DNA of 10,083 nucleotides, taken from an uncultured Bacteroidales bacterium. Its GTDB lineage: Bacteria; Bacteroidota; Bacteroidia; Bacteroidales; UBA932. Each line of letters starts with the position of its first letter. Position 1 is the stretch's first letter. Below the pieces are notes generated by a model. That model did no database searches. It was not told where the DNA came from and saw only the letters and a program-made list of their open reading frames with translations. Below, piece after piece: positions 1 to 6,850 of the stretch. The stretch spans positions 1 through 10,083 of the forward strand of contig CAJOQW010000012.1 in the NCBI GenBank assembly GCA_905236955.1, given 5' to 3'. The position numbers and the translations under genes are program-made.

Positions 1-837
1 GGCCCGGGCCTCCGTATCGCGGAGTTCCTGCCCGGCAGCCTGCTGCTTACGGCCGAGCCTTCCCTCAAGGTGGGCGATGTCATCACCGCGATAGACGGAA
101 AACCAATCCCGGCGGGTCAACAATGGTATCAGGCCCTCTCCAGGATGACAGGCAAGAGGATACTCCTTACGATAGGGGACAAGAAGGTGTACGTCAAGCC
201 GGTGGCAGCCGACACCCGGGGCCTCTACGAAAGGTGGGTGCGCCGCAACGAGGCCAGGGTCAAGGAACTTTCCGGCGGCCGCGTGGGATACGTCCACGTG
301 GAGGGCATGGACTCCCCGTCTTTCCGCGAGGTGTTCTCGAAAGCCCTGGGCAAATACCGTGATTGCGACGCCCTCATAGTCGATACCCGGCACAACGGCG
401 GCGGTTGGCTCCATAACGACCTCGCAACCTTCCTTAACGGCGGTCTTTACACCGAGCGCCGTCCGCGCGGCACCCAGGCCTCTCCCGAGCCGTACGACAA
501 ATGGAACAAACCCTCCTGCGTGCTCGTATGCGAAGACAATTATTCCGACGCCTGCGGTTTCCCGTATGTTTACCGTTCGCTCGGCTTAGGCAAGATAATC
601 GGCGCCCCGATAGCGGGTACTGCCACCAGCGTATGGTGGGAGACCCAGGTCGATCCCACCGTCATCTTCGGTATCCCGCAAGTCGGTTCATGGAATGTGA
701 AGGAGGGCCGTTTCCTTGAGAACGACCAGCTGGAACCCGACATCGTGGTGTACAACGACCCGGCATCCGTCCAGAACGGAGGCGATGCACAGCTTGAAGC
801 CGCTGTGAAGGAGATGCTCCGCGCAGCCGCCGATTAA
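1..837 (+). CDS. Tricorn-like S41 family serine protease, C-terminal part (5' end outside window)
   Basis: The frame is open from base 1, so this is the last 278 residues of a longer protein; tricorn-type proteases are usually about 1,000 residues or more. Fragment residues 1-68 form a PDZ domain (a GLRI-type start, then VGDVITAIDGKPI). Residues 75-255 form the S41 peptidase core: GRVGYVHVEGM at 93-103, LIVDTRHNGGG at 125-135, the presumed nucleophile Ser182 in EDNYSDACGFPY, and GAPIAGT at 201-207. Glu240 in LENDQLEPDI sits where tricorn has its catalytic glutamate. The family cleaves peptides, and Bacteroidetes members are often exported, but the N-terminus that would show a signal peptide and beta-propeller is not here. 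The GTG at base 70 is an internal valine, not the start. The gene is convergent with the EamA gene, 4 bases away. Family assignment is firm; the tricorn subtype is inferred from the C-terminal sequence. Confidence 0.86.
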   Translation, partial: GPGLRIAEFLPGSLLLTAEPSLKVGDVITAIDGKPIPAGQQWYQALSRMTGKRILLTIGDKKVYVKPVAADTRGLYERWVRRNEARVKELSGGRVGYVHVEGMDSPSFREVFSKALGKYRDCDALIVDTRHNGGGWLHNDLATFLNGGLYTERRPRGTQASPEPYDKWNKPSCVLVCEDNYSDACGFPYVYRSLGLGKIIGAPIAGTATSVWWETQVDPTVIFGIPQVGSWNVKEGRFLENDQLEPDIVVYNDPASVQNGGDAQLEAAVKEMLRAAAD

Positions 838-841
838 GGCG

Positions 842-1690
842 TCAGAGAGAACCGAACATGAGCAAGGCTATCCCTATCAGCATCACGCCGAGGGCGATGG
901 CCTTGCCTTTTATGTTGTGCTCCCTGAAGAGGACGGCCCCGCCCGCGAACGTGACTATCACGGAAGCGCGCCGGATGAGCGAAATGACGCTCAGCATGGC
1001 TCCCGGCTGCTTCAGGGCGAAGAAATAGAGCATGTCGGCGAGTGTCACGAAAACCCCTATGACCACAATGGTCCAGTCCCAGCGGAAGGGTTCGAATTTC
1101 TTATCCCTGGCCGCCCTGAAAAGGATTATGAGGGCGAGCATGGCGGTTATGTAGACGTTGCCCCAGCTCTGCATGAAAAGAGGCTCCATCTGCCTTATCA
1201 CCACCTTGTCGTACAGGGCGCTGGCAACGCCCGCTATTATGGTGGTGAATATTGCCAGGAAACCCCTGCCGTTTTCCTTGATCTTGATGCCCTCCTTCTC
1301 GCTTGAGCGGCCGAGGAGCCACAATGCGAGGAATACCGCGGCGACCCCCGTCCATTGGCAGACGTTGAGTTTCTCGCCGAACAGCAGGATGGAGAACAGA
1401 ACCACGAACATGGGCCTGGACGCCTTGAAGCTGCTTACAGTGGTAATGGGGAGCAACTTGACGGCAACCATCCCGGACACCCAGGAAATGGTTACGAGCA
1501 GGGCTTTGCCGATGAGCATCAGGTGATGCTCCAGCGGACCTTTCGTGAGGAAGGGGCAGAGGAAAAGGGCAGTAAGTGCAGTCGCGCCGACGAGTATGTA
1601 ATATACCCCGTTTTTTTCCAGGGCCTTCTTCTTGGCGAGGTCGTAGGCACCAACCATGAAAGCCGAAGCAAGAGTCATCCAAATCCACAT
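842..1690 (-). CDS. EamA/DMT-superfamily permease (10 predicted membrane helices)
   Basis: A 282-residue inner-membrane protein made of two EamA repeats, roughly residues 1-135 and 150-280, each with about five hydrophobic helices. The end of the first repeat carries the typical SFKASRPMFVVLFSILLFGEKL segment (written here only to mark residues about 88-109), and the second repeat has LKQPGAMLSVISLIRRASVIV near residues 226-246 followed by a FREH element. Members of this superfamily export or exchange small metabolites such as amino acids or nucleotide sugars; no substrate can be assigned. The reading frame extends upstream to 1774, but that would overlap uvrA. The ATG at 1690 (MWIWMTLASAF) was chosen because Bacteroidetes homologues start with a similar MW-L helix; the ATG at 1678 is an alternative. 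A -7 box lies 8 bases upstream of 1690. The gene is divergent from uvrA and convergent with the S41 protease. Confidence 0.9.
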   Translation of the reverse strand: MWIWMTLASAFMVGAYDLAKKKALEKNGVYYILVGATALTALFLCPFLTKGPLEHHLMLIGKALLVTISWVSGMVAVKLLPITTVSSFKASRPMFVVLFSILLFGEKLNVCQWTGVAAVFLALWLLGRSSEKEGIKIKENGRGFLAIFTTIIAGVASALYDKVVIRQMEPLFMQSWGNVYITAMLALIILFRAARDKKFEPFRWDWTIVVIGVFVTLADMLYFFALKQPGAMLSVISLIRRASVIVTFAGGAVLFREHNIKGKAIALGVMLIGIALLMFGSL

Positions 1691-1698
1691 GGCGTGGG

Positions 1699-1706
1699 CA
1701 AAAATA
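1699..1706 (-). promoter_or_regulatory. Bacteroidetes -7 element (TATTTTTG) for the EamA gene
   Basis: Read on the minus strand these bases are TATTTTTG, a full match to TAnnTTTG. The box ends 8 bases before the ATG at 1690 and 20 bases before the alternative ATG at 1678. No clear -33 TTTG is visible. The same 12-base context recurs at the second divergent region (6795-6806). Confidence 0.6.
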
Positions 1707-1719
1707 CACAATAATTTCT

Positions 1720-1727
1720 TAATTTTG
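1720..1727 (+). promoter_or_regulatory. Bacteroidetes -7 element (TAATTTTG) for uvrA
   Basis: The bases TAATTTTG match TAnnTTTG. Only 9 bases separate the box from the uvrA ATG at 1737. Transcription in Bacteroidetes normally starts several bases after the box, so the uvrA message would have a leader of only a few bases or none. No convincing -33 TTTG was found. The box lies 13 bases from the oppositely oriented EamA box. Confidence 0.6.
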
Positions 1728-1736
1728 TGACCTGCC

Positions 1737-4526
1737 ATGGCAAAAGAGGAGTATATCAAAATCAGGGGAGCCAAAGCCCATAACCTTCAGGACGTCGACG
1801 TCGACATCCCAAGGCGGAAGTTCTCCGTAATAACCGGCCTCAGCGGAAGCGGCAAGAGTTCGCTCGCCTTCGATACCATCTATGCCGAGGGCCAGAGGCG
1901 CTATATGAATACCCTCTCTCCCTATGCCAAGCATTTCATGGGCATACTGGAAAAACCCGAGGTTGAGAGCATAGACGGACTCAGCCCCATCATCGCCATA
2001 GAGCAGAAGACAACCGGCAACAATCCCAGGAGCACGGTAGGCACCATAACCGAGATATCCGACTTCCTCAGGCTGCTCTATGCCAAGGCGTCCACCGCAT
2101 ATTCGCCGCTTACCGGCAAGGAGCTGGTGCGATATACCGACGAGCAGATAGTGGACCTGATAATGCAGGATTACAAGGGACGCAGGTGCCTGCTGCTGTC
2201 GCCCCTCGTACGTGGGCGCAAGGGTCATTACCGCGACCTGTTCGACCAGATGAGGCGGAAAGGCTACAACCAGATACGCATCGACGGCGAACTGCAGAAC
2301 CTCAACGACGTCGACCAGCTCGACCGCTACAAATCCCATTTCATCGAACTCGTTGTCGACAAGCTCAAACCGGGCGAAGGCGACGTGAAGCGCATCCGCG
2401 ACTCGGTCGTGTCCGCCCTGGGAGCGGGGAAAGGGTCGCTCGCCATCCTCGACGTGGAGACGGGAGGGCTGAGGCATTTCTCCAAGCATCTGGTCGATCC
2501 CGAAACCGGTCTCTCCCTCCAGGAGCCCCAGCCCCATACGTTCTCGTTCAATTCCCCGGAAGGATACTGCCCCCATTGCAAGGGCCTCGGGACGGTTCCC
2601 GACATCAATATCGACAGCATAATCCCCGACAGGGGCAAGAGCATATCGGACGGCGGCATAGTGCCGCTCGGGCGTCCGCGCGAGAACCGCAAGTTCGATG
2701 TCGTACGGTCGATAGCGCGCAAATACGACTTCTCCCTTTACGACCCGGTCGAGGACCTTTCCGACGAGGTGGTGAACCTCCTTATCTACGGTTCCGACGA
2801 ATTCTTCCGGGTGGGGGAGGGAAACCTCTCGCAGATGGTCAACTGGCCCGGGATAGTCGATGACATCGAAGACAAGATCGTATGCCCGGTGTGCCATGGC
2901 ACCCGCCTGCGCCCCGAGACCGACTGCTTCAAGATAGACGGCAAGACCATCTCCGAAGTCAGTTCCATGGAAATATCCGCCCTTCACGGATGGCTGAATG
3001 GGCTTGAGGACAAACTTTCCGGCCGCTCGGCCGCCATCTCCCGCGACATACTCAAGGAACTCCGCGACAGGGTGGGTTTCCTGGTGGACGTAGGCCTGGA
3101 TTATCTTACTCTCGACAGGGCCACCGGCTCGCTCTCGGGGGGTGAGAGCCAACGCATAAGGCTGGCCACCCAAATAGGTTCCAACCTGGTGAATGTGATC
3201 TATATCCTGGATGAGCCGTCAATAGGGTTGCATCAGAGGGATAATTACAAACTGCTGGGTTCGCTCAAGGAACTCCGCGACGAGGGAAACACCGTGATAG
3301 TCGTGGAACATGACGAATCCACCATGCGTGCTGCGGACTGGCTGGTCGATGTCGGTCCGGGAGCCGGCCGCCTCGGAGGGAAGATAGTCTACAGCGGCCC
3401 GGTCCGTGATCTGGGAGCCGGAAAAGGCAGGGGAGTGCCGGCATCGGCGTCCGAAACGCTACGCTATCTGTCGGGAACGGAACATATAGACCTGCCCGGT
3501 ACGAGACGCAAGGGCAACGGCAAGGTGCTGGGAATCCGGGGCGCATGTGGGAACAATCTCAAAGACATCGACGTCGATTTCCCGCTCGGGTGTTTCATCG
3601 GGGTGGCCGGAGTGAGCGGCAGCGGAAAATCTTCCCTCGTGAACGAGACCCTCATGCCCATCTTGAAGCGGAAGTTCTACCATTCCACACAGCGCCCTCT
3701 GCCATACCGCGAAATTGTCGGCGATGACAACGTGGATAAGGTGATAGAGGTGGACCAGGGGCCTATAGGCCGCACGCCAAGGAGCAACCCCGCCACTTTC
3801 ACAGGCGTCTTCGACGATATCCGCAAGCTCTTCGAGGATACCCCCGACGCCAAGGTCCGCGGCTTCAAGGCGGGACAGTTCTCGTTCAATGTGCCGGGAG
3901 GCCGCTGCGAGGAGTGCAAAGGCGCCGGCATCAAGGTCATAGAGATGAATTTCCTGCCCAGCGTCATGGTGCCCTGCGAGCAGTGCCGGGGCAGGCGTTA
4001 CAAGGAAGACACCCTGGCGGTCCATTACAAGGGCAAGAACATCTCCGATGTGCTGGACATGCCCATAGCCGAGGCCTATGAGTTCTTCAAGACCAATCCC
4101 AGGATCGCCCCGAAGTTGAAGGCGATGGTGGACGTCGGCCTGGGCTATGTGCATCTCGGACAATCTTCCGTCACGCTCAGCGGCGGGGAGAGCCAGCGCA
4201 TGAAACTGGCTGCGGAGTTTTTCCGCAAGGCTAAGGGAAACACCCTTTACATACTTGACGAACCTACCACCGGATTGCACTTCGCGGATATCAAGGTCCT
4301 GCTGGACGTCATCCAGAAACTCGTCGGCCAAGGCAATACGGTAATCATCATAGAACACAACATGGATGTTCTCAAAAGCGTGGACTATCTCATAGACCTG
4401 GGGCCGGAAGGCGGTGCCGGAGGGGGATATGTCGTGGCGAAGGGAACGCCGGAAGAGGTCGCTGCCAACCCCGATTCGGTTACAGGGCCCTATCTCAGAA
4501 AAGCATTGTATGAAACAGATCAGTAA
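1737..4526 (+). CDS. uvrA: UvrABC excision nuclease subunit A (damage-recognition ATPase)
   Basis: A complete 929-residue UvrA (E. coli 940). UvrA dimers scan DNA for bulky lesions and load UvrB in nucleotide excision repair in the cytoplasm. Both ABC halves are intact: Walker A GLSGSGKSS (34-42) and GVSGSGKSS (625-633); signature LSGGESQRIRLA (466-477) and LSGGESQRMKLA (814-825); Walker B YILDEPSIGLH (489-499) and YILDEPTTGLH (838-848). The C-terminal zinc hairpin has both pairs, CEEC (724-727) and CEQC (747-750). In the N-terminal half CPHC (278-281) and CPVC (383-386) are present, but the CxxC pair that precedes CPHC in E. coli is missing: residues 246-262 hold no cysteine. Bacteroides homologues, as I recall them, are similarly degenerate there. 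The ATG at 1737 gives the expected MAKEEYIKIRGAKAHNL start. It is the first gene of an operon, and its last 17 bases overlap the next gene. Confidence 0.98.
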   Translation: MAKEEYIKIRGAKAHNLQDVDVDIPRRKFSVITGLSGSGKSSLAFDTIYAEGQRRYMNTLSPYAKHFMGILEKPEVESIDGLSPIIAIEQKTTGNNPRSTVGTITEISDFLRLLYAKASTAYSPLTGKELVRYTDEQIVDLIMQDYKGRRCLLLSPLVRGRKGHYRDLFDQMRRKGYNQIRIDGELQNLNDVDQLDRYKSHFIELVVDKLKPGEGDVKRIRDSVVSALGAGKGSLAILDVETGGLRHFSKHLVDPETGLSLQEPQPHTFSFNSPEGYCPHCKGLGTVPDINIDSIIPDRGKSISDGGIVPLGRPRENRKFDVVRSIARKYDFSLYDPVEDLSDEVVNLLIYGSDEFFRVGEGNLSQMVNWPGIVDDIEDKIVCPVCHGTRLRPETDCFKIDGKTISEVSSMEISALHGWLNGLEDKLSGRSAAISRDILKELRDRVGFLVDVGLDYLTLDRATGSLSGGESQRIRLATQIGSNLVNVIYILDEPSIGLHQRDNYKLLGSLKELRDEGNTVIVVEHDESTMRAADWLVDVGPGAGRLGGKIVYSGPVRDLGAGKGRGVPASASETLRYLSGTEHIDLPGTRRKGNGKVLGIRGACGNNLKDIDVDFPLGCFIGVAGVSGSGKSSLVNETLMPILKRKFYHSTQRPLPYREIVGDDNVDKVIEVDQGPIGRTPRSNPATFTGVFDDIRKLFEDTPDAKVRGFKAGQFSFNVPGGRCEECKGAGIKVIEMNFLPSVMVPCEQCRGRRYKEDTLAVHYKGKNISDVLDMPIAEAYEFFKTNPRIAPKLKAMVDVGLGYVHLGQSSVTLSGGESQRMKLAAEFFRKAKGNTLYILDEPTTGLHFADIKVLLDVIQKLVGQGNTVIIIEHNMDVLKSVDYLIDLGPEGGAGGGYVVAKGTPEEVAANPDSVTGPYLRKALYETDQ

Positions 4527-5514
4527 AATCGACCATGCCCGCAAGGAATACATCGACTGGACCAAGGCCATCGGTGTTGACACCCTCGACAAATTGAATT
4601 CCGTACTCAACGAAGGCCGGGGGATCCCCCTCATCAACCTGTGCGAGGCAAGACAGGAGCGCAAATATGCCGAGATAGCCAACCTTATCTTCTGGCGCCG
4701 CAAGAAGAACCGCATCGTCATGATGTCCGGGCCTTCGTCAAGCGGAAAGACCAGCTCGTCGCTGCGCATAGCCCAGCAGTGCCGGGTGCTCGGCATCAAC
4801 CCCAAGGTCATCGAGCTGGACAACTATTTCGTGGACAGGGACCATACCCCGAAGGACGCCGACGGCAACCTCGATTTCGAGTGCCTGGCGGCCATGGACG
4901 TGGAGCGTCTGAACAACGATCTCAACGATCTCCTGGAAGGCAGGGAGATAATAGTCCCCAGATTCGACTTCAAGTCCGGAAGGCCCGTCTATGACGAGAA
5001 CCGCACTCTGAAGCTCGAACCCAACGACATGCTTTTCATGGAGGGGATACATGCCCTGAATCCGGCATTGACCCCGAATATCGACCGTTCGAAGATATTC
5101 AACGTATATATTTCGGCGCTTTCCGCCATCAAGGGAGGTGTCAAGTTCCACGGGTCCACTACGGACAAGCGCCTTCTCCGCAGGATAGTCCGCGACAGCC
5201 GCGTACGGGGCATCTCGCCGGAAGACAACATCATGCGCTGGCCCAGCGTGCGCCGCGGCGAGACGCTCAACATTTTCCCGTTCGAGGAGAACGCCGACGT
5301 GGTGTTCAACTCCTCCACCCTGTACGACGTCCCGCTGCTCAAGTACTATGCGGAGCCGTTGCTCTACGGTATCACGGAGGCCAGCCCGGCCTACAAGAAA
5401 GCCCAGGACCTTATTCAGTTCCTCAGCCGGGTGGTAGCCCTCAAGCCTTCCGAGATCGCAGCCATCCCGCCCACCAGCATCATGCGCGAATTCATCGGCG
5501 GACAGACCTTATAG
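4510..5514 (+). CDS. Uridine-kinase-like (PRK/udk family) nucleoside kinase, short form
   Basis: A 334-residue P-loop kinase of the phosphoribulokinase/uridine kinase family, likely phosphorylating a nucleoside (uridine or cytidine by family precedent; not proven here). Visible motifs are the Walker A GPSSSGKT (74-81), LDNYFVDRDHTP (103-114), RFDF (151-154), MEGIHALNP (177-185), TTDKRLLRRIVRD (217-229), RWPSVRRGE (243-251) and a C-terminal IPPTSIMREFIGG (319-331). Bacteroides relatives I recall are about 550 residues, with an N-terminal TGS domain and a threonyl-tRNA-synthetase-like domain before the kinase. This protein starts in the linker just before the kinase domain. The in-frame sequence upstream is uvrA in another frame, so the missing part is not hidden there. 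ATG 4510 overlaps the uvrA stop by 17 bases, suggesting translational coupling. An in-frame start at 4414 lies inside uvrA and would add an unrelated basic stretch, so it was rejected. Confidence 0.9.
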   Translation: MKQISKIDHARKEYIDWTKAIGVDTLDKLNSVLNEGRGIPLINLCEARQERKYAEIANLIFWRRKKNRIVMMSGPSSSGKTSSSLRIAQQCRVLGINPKVIELDNYFVDRDHTPKDADGNLDFECLAAMDVERLNNDLNDLLEGREIIVPRFDFKSGRPVYDENRTLKLEPNDMLFMEGIHALNPALTPNIDRSKIFNVYISALSAIKGGVKFHGSTTDKRLLRRIVRDSRVRGISPEDNIMRWPSVRRGETLNIFPFEENADVVFNSSTLYDVPLLKYYAEPLLYGITEASPAYKKAQDLIQFLSRVVALKPSEIAAIPPTSIMREFIGGQTL

Positions 5515-5531
5515 GGGATTGACTTTGCGAC

Positions 5532-6050
5532 ATGGGAACAAAGGAAGAGACATACCGCAGACTGCTCGGACAAATCGGGGCTATGCCCCGTATGGACAGG
5601 AAAGGCTTGCTTGGGGAGGTTGCCGGAATGCTGTACAGGCGTTTCGGATTCTGGTGGTCGGGGTTCTACCTTTCCGACAGTCTCCCGTGGGTTGACGAGG
5701 TGCGTTGTGCCGGTAAGGATGAAGGTCCTGGAACCGGCCTCTCCAAAGGCCCATGGCTGGTGCTCGGCCCGAATTTCGGCCCGCCTGCTTGCGGGATGAT
5801 CCGTTACGGTCAGGGCGTGTGCGGCACCGCGTGGGCGGAAAGGCGCACCGTTGTGGTGCCGGACGTGGACCTGTTCCCCGGCCACATAGCCTGCAGCAGC
5901 GAATCCCGCTCCGAAATAGTCGTGCCCGTTTTCCTGGGGAAAGAAGCCGCTGGAGTGCTGGACATCGACAGCCGCGTCCTCTCGGCCTTCGACGCCACCG
6001 ATGCCATCTGGCTGGAAAAGATCTGTCGGGAAGTCGCCAGCAGATTGTGA
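5532..6050 (+). CDS. msrC: Free methionine-(R)-sulfoxide reductase (GAF-domain fRMsr)
   Basis: A 172-residue single-GAF protein of the fRMsr family, which reduces free L-methionine-R-sulfoxide using thioredoxin in the cytoplasm. All three functional cysteines are present in their motifs: Cys87 in GPPACGMI, Cys97 in GQGVCGTAWAE and Cys121 in FPGHIACSS; they correspond to the C84/C94/C118 set of the E. coli enzyme. The SRSEIVVPVF (125-134) and GVLDIDS (141-147) segments are also typical. Oddity: between GFYLSDS and LVLGP, where homologues have a short turn, there are about 24 extra residues (51-74) rich in Gly, Asp and Lys with one extra cysteine (Cys59). The frame stays open and the flanks align, so this looks like a real loop insertion rather than an error. 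It follows the kinase gene by 17 bases, probably as the third gene of the uvrA operon. Confidence 0.95.
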   Translation: MGTKEETYRRLLGQIGAMPRMDRKGLLGEVAGMLYRRFGFWWSGFYLSDSLPWVDEVRCAGKDEGPGTGLSKGPWLVLGPNFGPPACGMIRYGQGVCGTAWAERRTVVVPDVDLFPGHIACSSESRSEIVVPVFLGKEAAGVLDIDSRVLSAFDATDAIWLEKICREVASRL

Positions 6051-6079
6051 CAGGGACTGCCGGTCTTCGGGGGCGGAAA
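6051..6079 (+). other. Convergent gap between msrC and the metallo-beta-lactamase gene
   Basis: Only 29 bases separate the two converging genes. The best inverted repeat I see is a three-base CCG/CGG stem around 6059-6069 with no T-run, which is too weak to call a terminator. Transcripts from both sides probably overlap or end by another mechanism. Confidence 0.5.
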
Positions 6080-6778
6080 TCAGATGAAAGGATCGATCTC
6101 TATTCCGGGGAGACTCTCGTCGAAGGACTCTTCGGGTTCGTTGAAGGGCTCCAGGAATGGGTTGGTATCCCTCTCGCGCTGTATGGTGGTTGCACCGCCA
6201 TGTCCGGGAAAGACATCGGTGGAGCCCGGAAGGAGCATGATCTTCTCCATGAGGGACCGGATTTCGGAGTCGTAGTCGCTATAGGGGAAATCGGTCCTGC
6301 CTATGGTGCCTGCGAACAGGGTGTCTCCCGAGAACAATATCCCTTCGCCTTCATTGTACCAGCATATGCTCCCCGGGGTGTGTCCCGGCGTAGCAATGGC
6401 CTTGAAACCGAAAGAAGATACCACATCCCCTTCAGCCACGGGCATCCAGTTGAACGAGGCGTCGAAGTCCGTGATACCAAGACCCTTGACGAAGAGGGCG
6501 TCTTCCTTGAGCAGGAGCATTCCGTCGGCGGGATGCATGAATACCGGGATTCCTGAAAAGCGTTCCTGTATCCGCACTGTGCCCGCTACATGGTCGAAGT
6601 GGCCGTGGGTGAGCAGGATGGCCGAAGGGGAGATCCCCTCCGACTCAAGGTATGCATACAGGCGCTGCAGTTCCGCGGAATCTTCGAAACCCGGGTCCAC
6701 GATGATGCAGTCTGCCCCGGAGGAAAGCACGTAGCAGTTCTCTTGCAGCCTGTTGCAGGTAAAAAGTTTGAGCTTCAT
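6080..6778 (-). CDS. MBL-fold hydrolase, glyoxalase II/YcbL-like
   Basis: A 232-residue metallo-beta-lactamase-fold protein. Metal ligands are visible in order: THGHFDH (His58, His60, Asp62, His63), PGHTPGS (His133), FSGDTLF (Asp152) and FPGHGG (His193), followed by TTIQRERDTNPFL, the usual end of the YcbL-type glyoxalase II group. Members hydrolyse thioesters such as S-lactoylglutathione or related adducts with two zinc ions; the true substrate in a Bacteroidetes cell, which may lack glutathione, is unknown. After the fold (about residue 210) there is an acidic tail of about 20 residues. The frame continues upstream to 7495 antisense to the first dNK gene, but ATG 6778 gives the standard MKLKLFTCNRLQENCY start and sits 19 bases below a -7 box, so the longer start is rejected. 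It is divergent from the dNK pair. Confidence 0.93.
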   Translation of the reverse strand: MKLKLFTCNRLQENCYVLSSGADCIIVDPGFEDSAELQRLYAYLESEGISPSAILLTHGHFDHVAGTVRIQERFSGIPVFMHPADGMLLLKEDALFVKGLGITDFDASFNWMPVAEGDVVSSFGFKAIATPGHTPGSICWYNEGEGILFSGDTLFAGTIGRTDFPYSDYDSEIRSLMEKIMLLPGSTDVFPGHGGATTIQRERDTNPFLEPFNEPEESFDESLPGIEIDPFI

Positions 6779-6797
6779 ATTGTGGAAACGACCAGGG

Positions 6798-6805
6798 CAA
6801 AAATA
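6798..6805 (-). promoter_or_regulatory. Bacteroidetes -7 element (TATTTTTG) for the MBL-fold gene
   Basis: The minus strand reads TATTTTTG, matching TAnnTTTG and identical to the EamA box. It is 19 bases before the ATG at 6778, which leaves room for a short leader. No clear -33 element is seen. Confidence 0.62.
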
Positions 6806-6817
6806 CGAAGAAATTGC

Positions 6818-6825
6818 TAAATTTG
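6818..6825 (+). promoter_or_regulatory. Bacteroidetes -7 element (TAAATTTG) for the first dNK gene
   Basis: TAAATTTG matches TAnnTTTG and ends 25 bases before the ATG at 6851. It lies 12 bases from the opposing MBL-gene box, so the two promoters overlap back to back. An AGGAA directly abuts the start codon, too close to act as a normal ribosome binding site. Confidence 0.62.
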
Positions 6826-6850
6826 TAAATCTTATGTCAATCTGTAGGAA

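Noticed and set aside
1791..1812. Palindromic GACGTCGACGTCGAC stretch
   Set aside because: It encodes the Asp-Val repeats of the conserved UvrA N-terminus (DVDVDIP), with a similar DIDVDFP in the second half of the protein, so coding explains it.
1719..3173. 484-codon open frame antisense to uvrA
   Set aside because: No recognisable motif, biased low-complexity composition (repeats of V, E, H, G typical of an antisense frame of GC-rich DNA), and uvrA on the other strand is certain.
3459..4823. 454-codon open frame antisense to uvrA and the kinase gene
   Set aside because: It crosses two well-supported genes and shows no domain; it is a shadow of their codon use.
5520..5527. TGACTTTG as an internal promoter for msrC
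   Set aside because: It has one mismatch to TAnnTTTG at the key A and lies 4 bases before the ATG, so a transcript from it would probably start inside the gene.
5753..6556. 267-codon forward frame spanning the msrC end and the MBL gene
   Set aside because: It is rich in Arg, Gly and Pro without motifs and conflicts with two solid genes on either strand.
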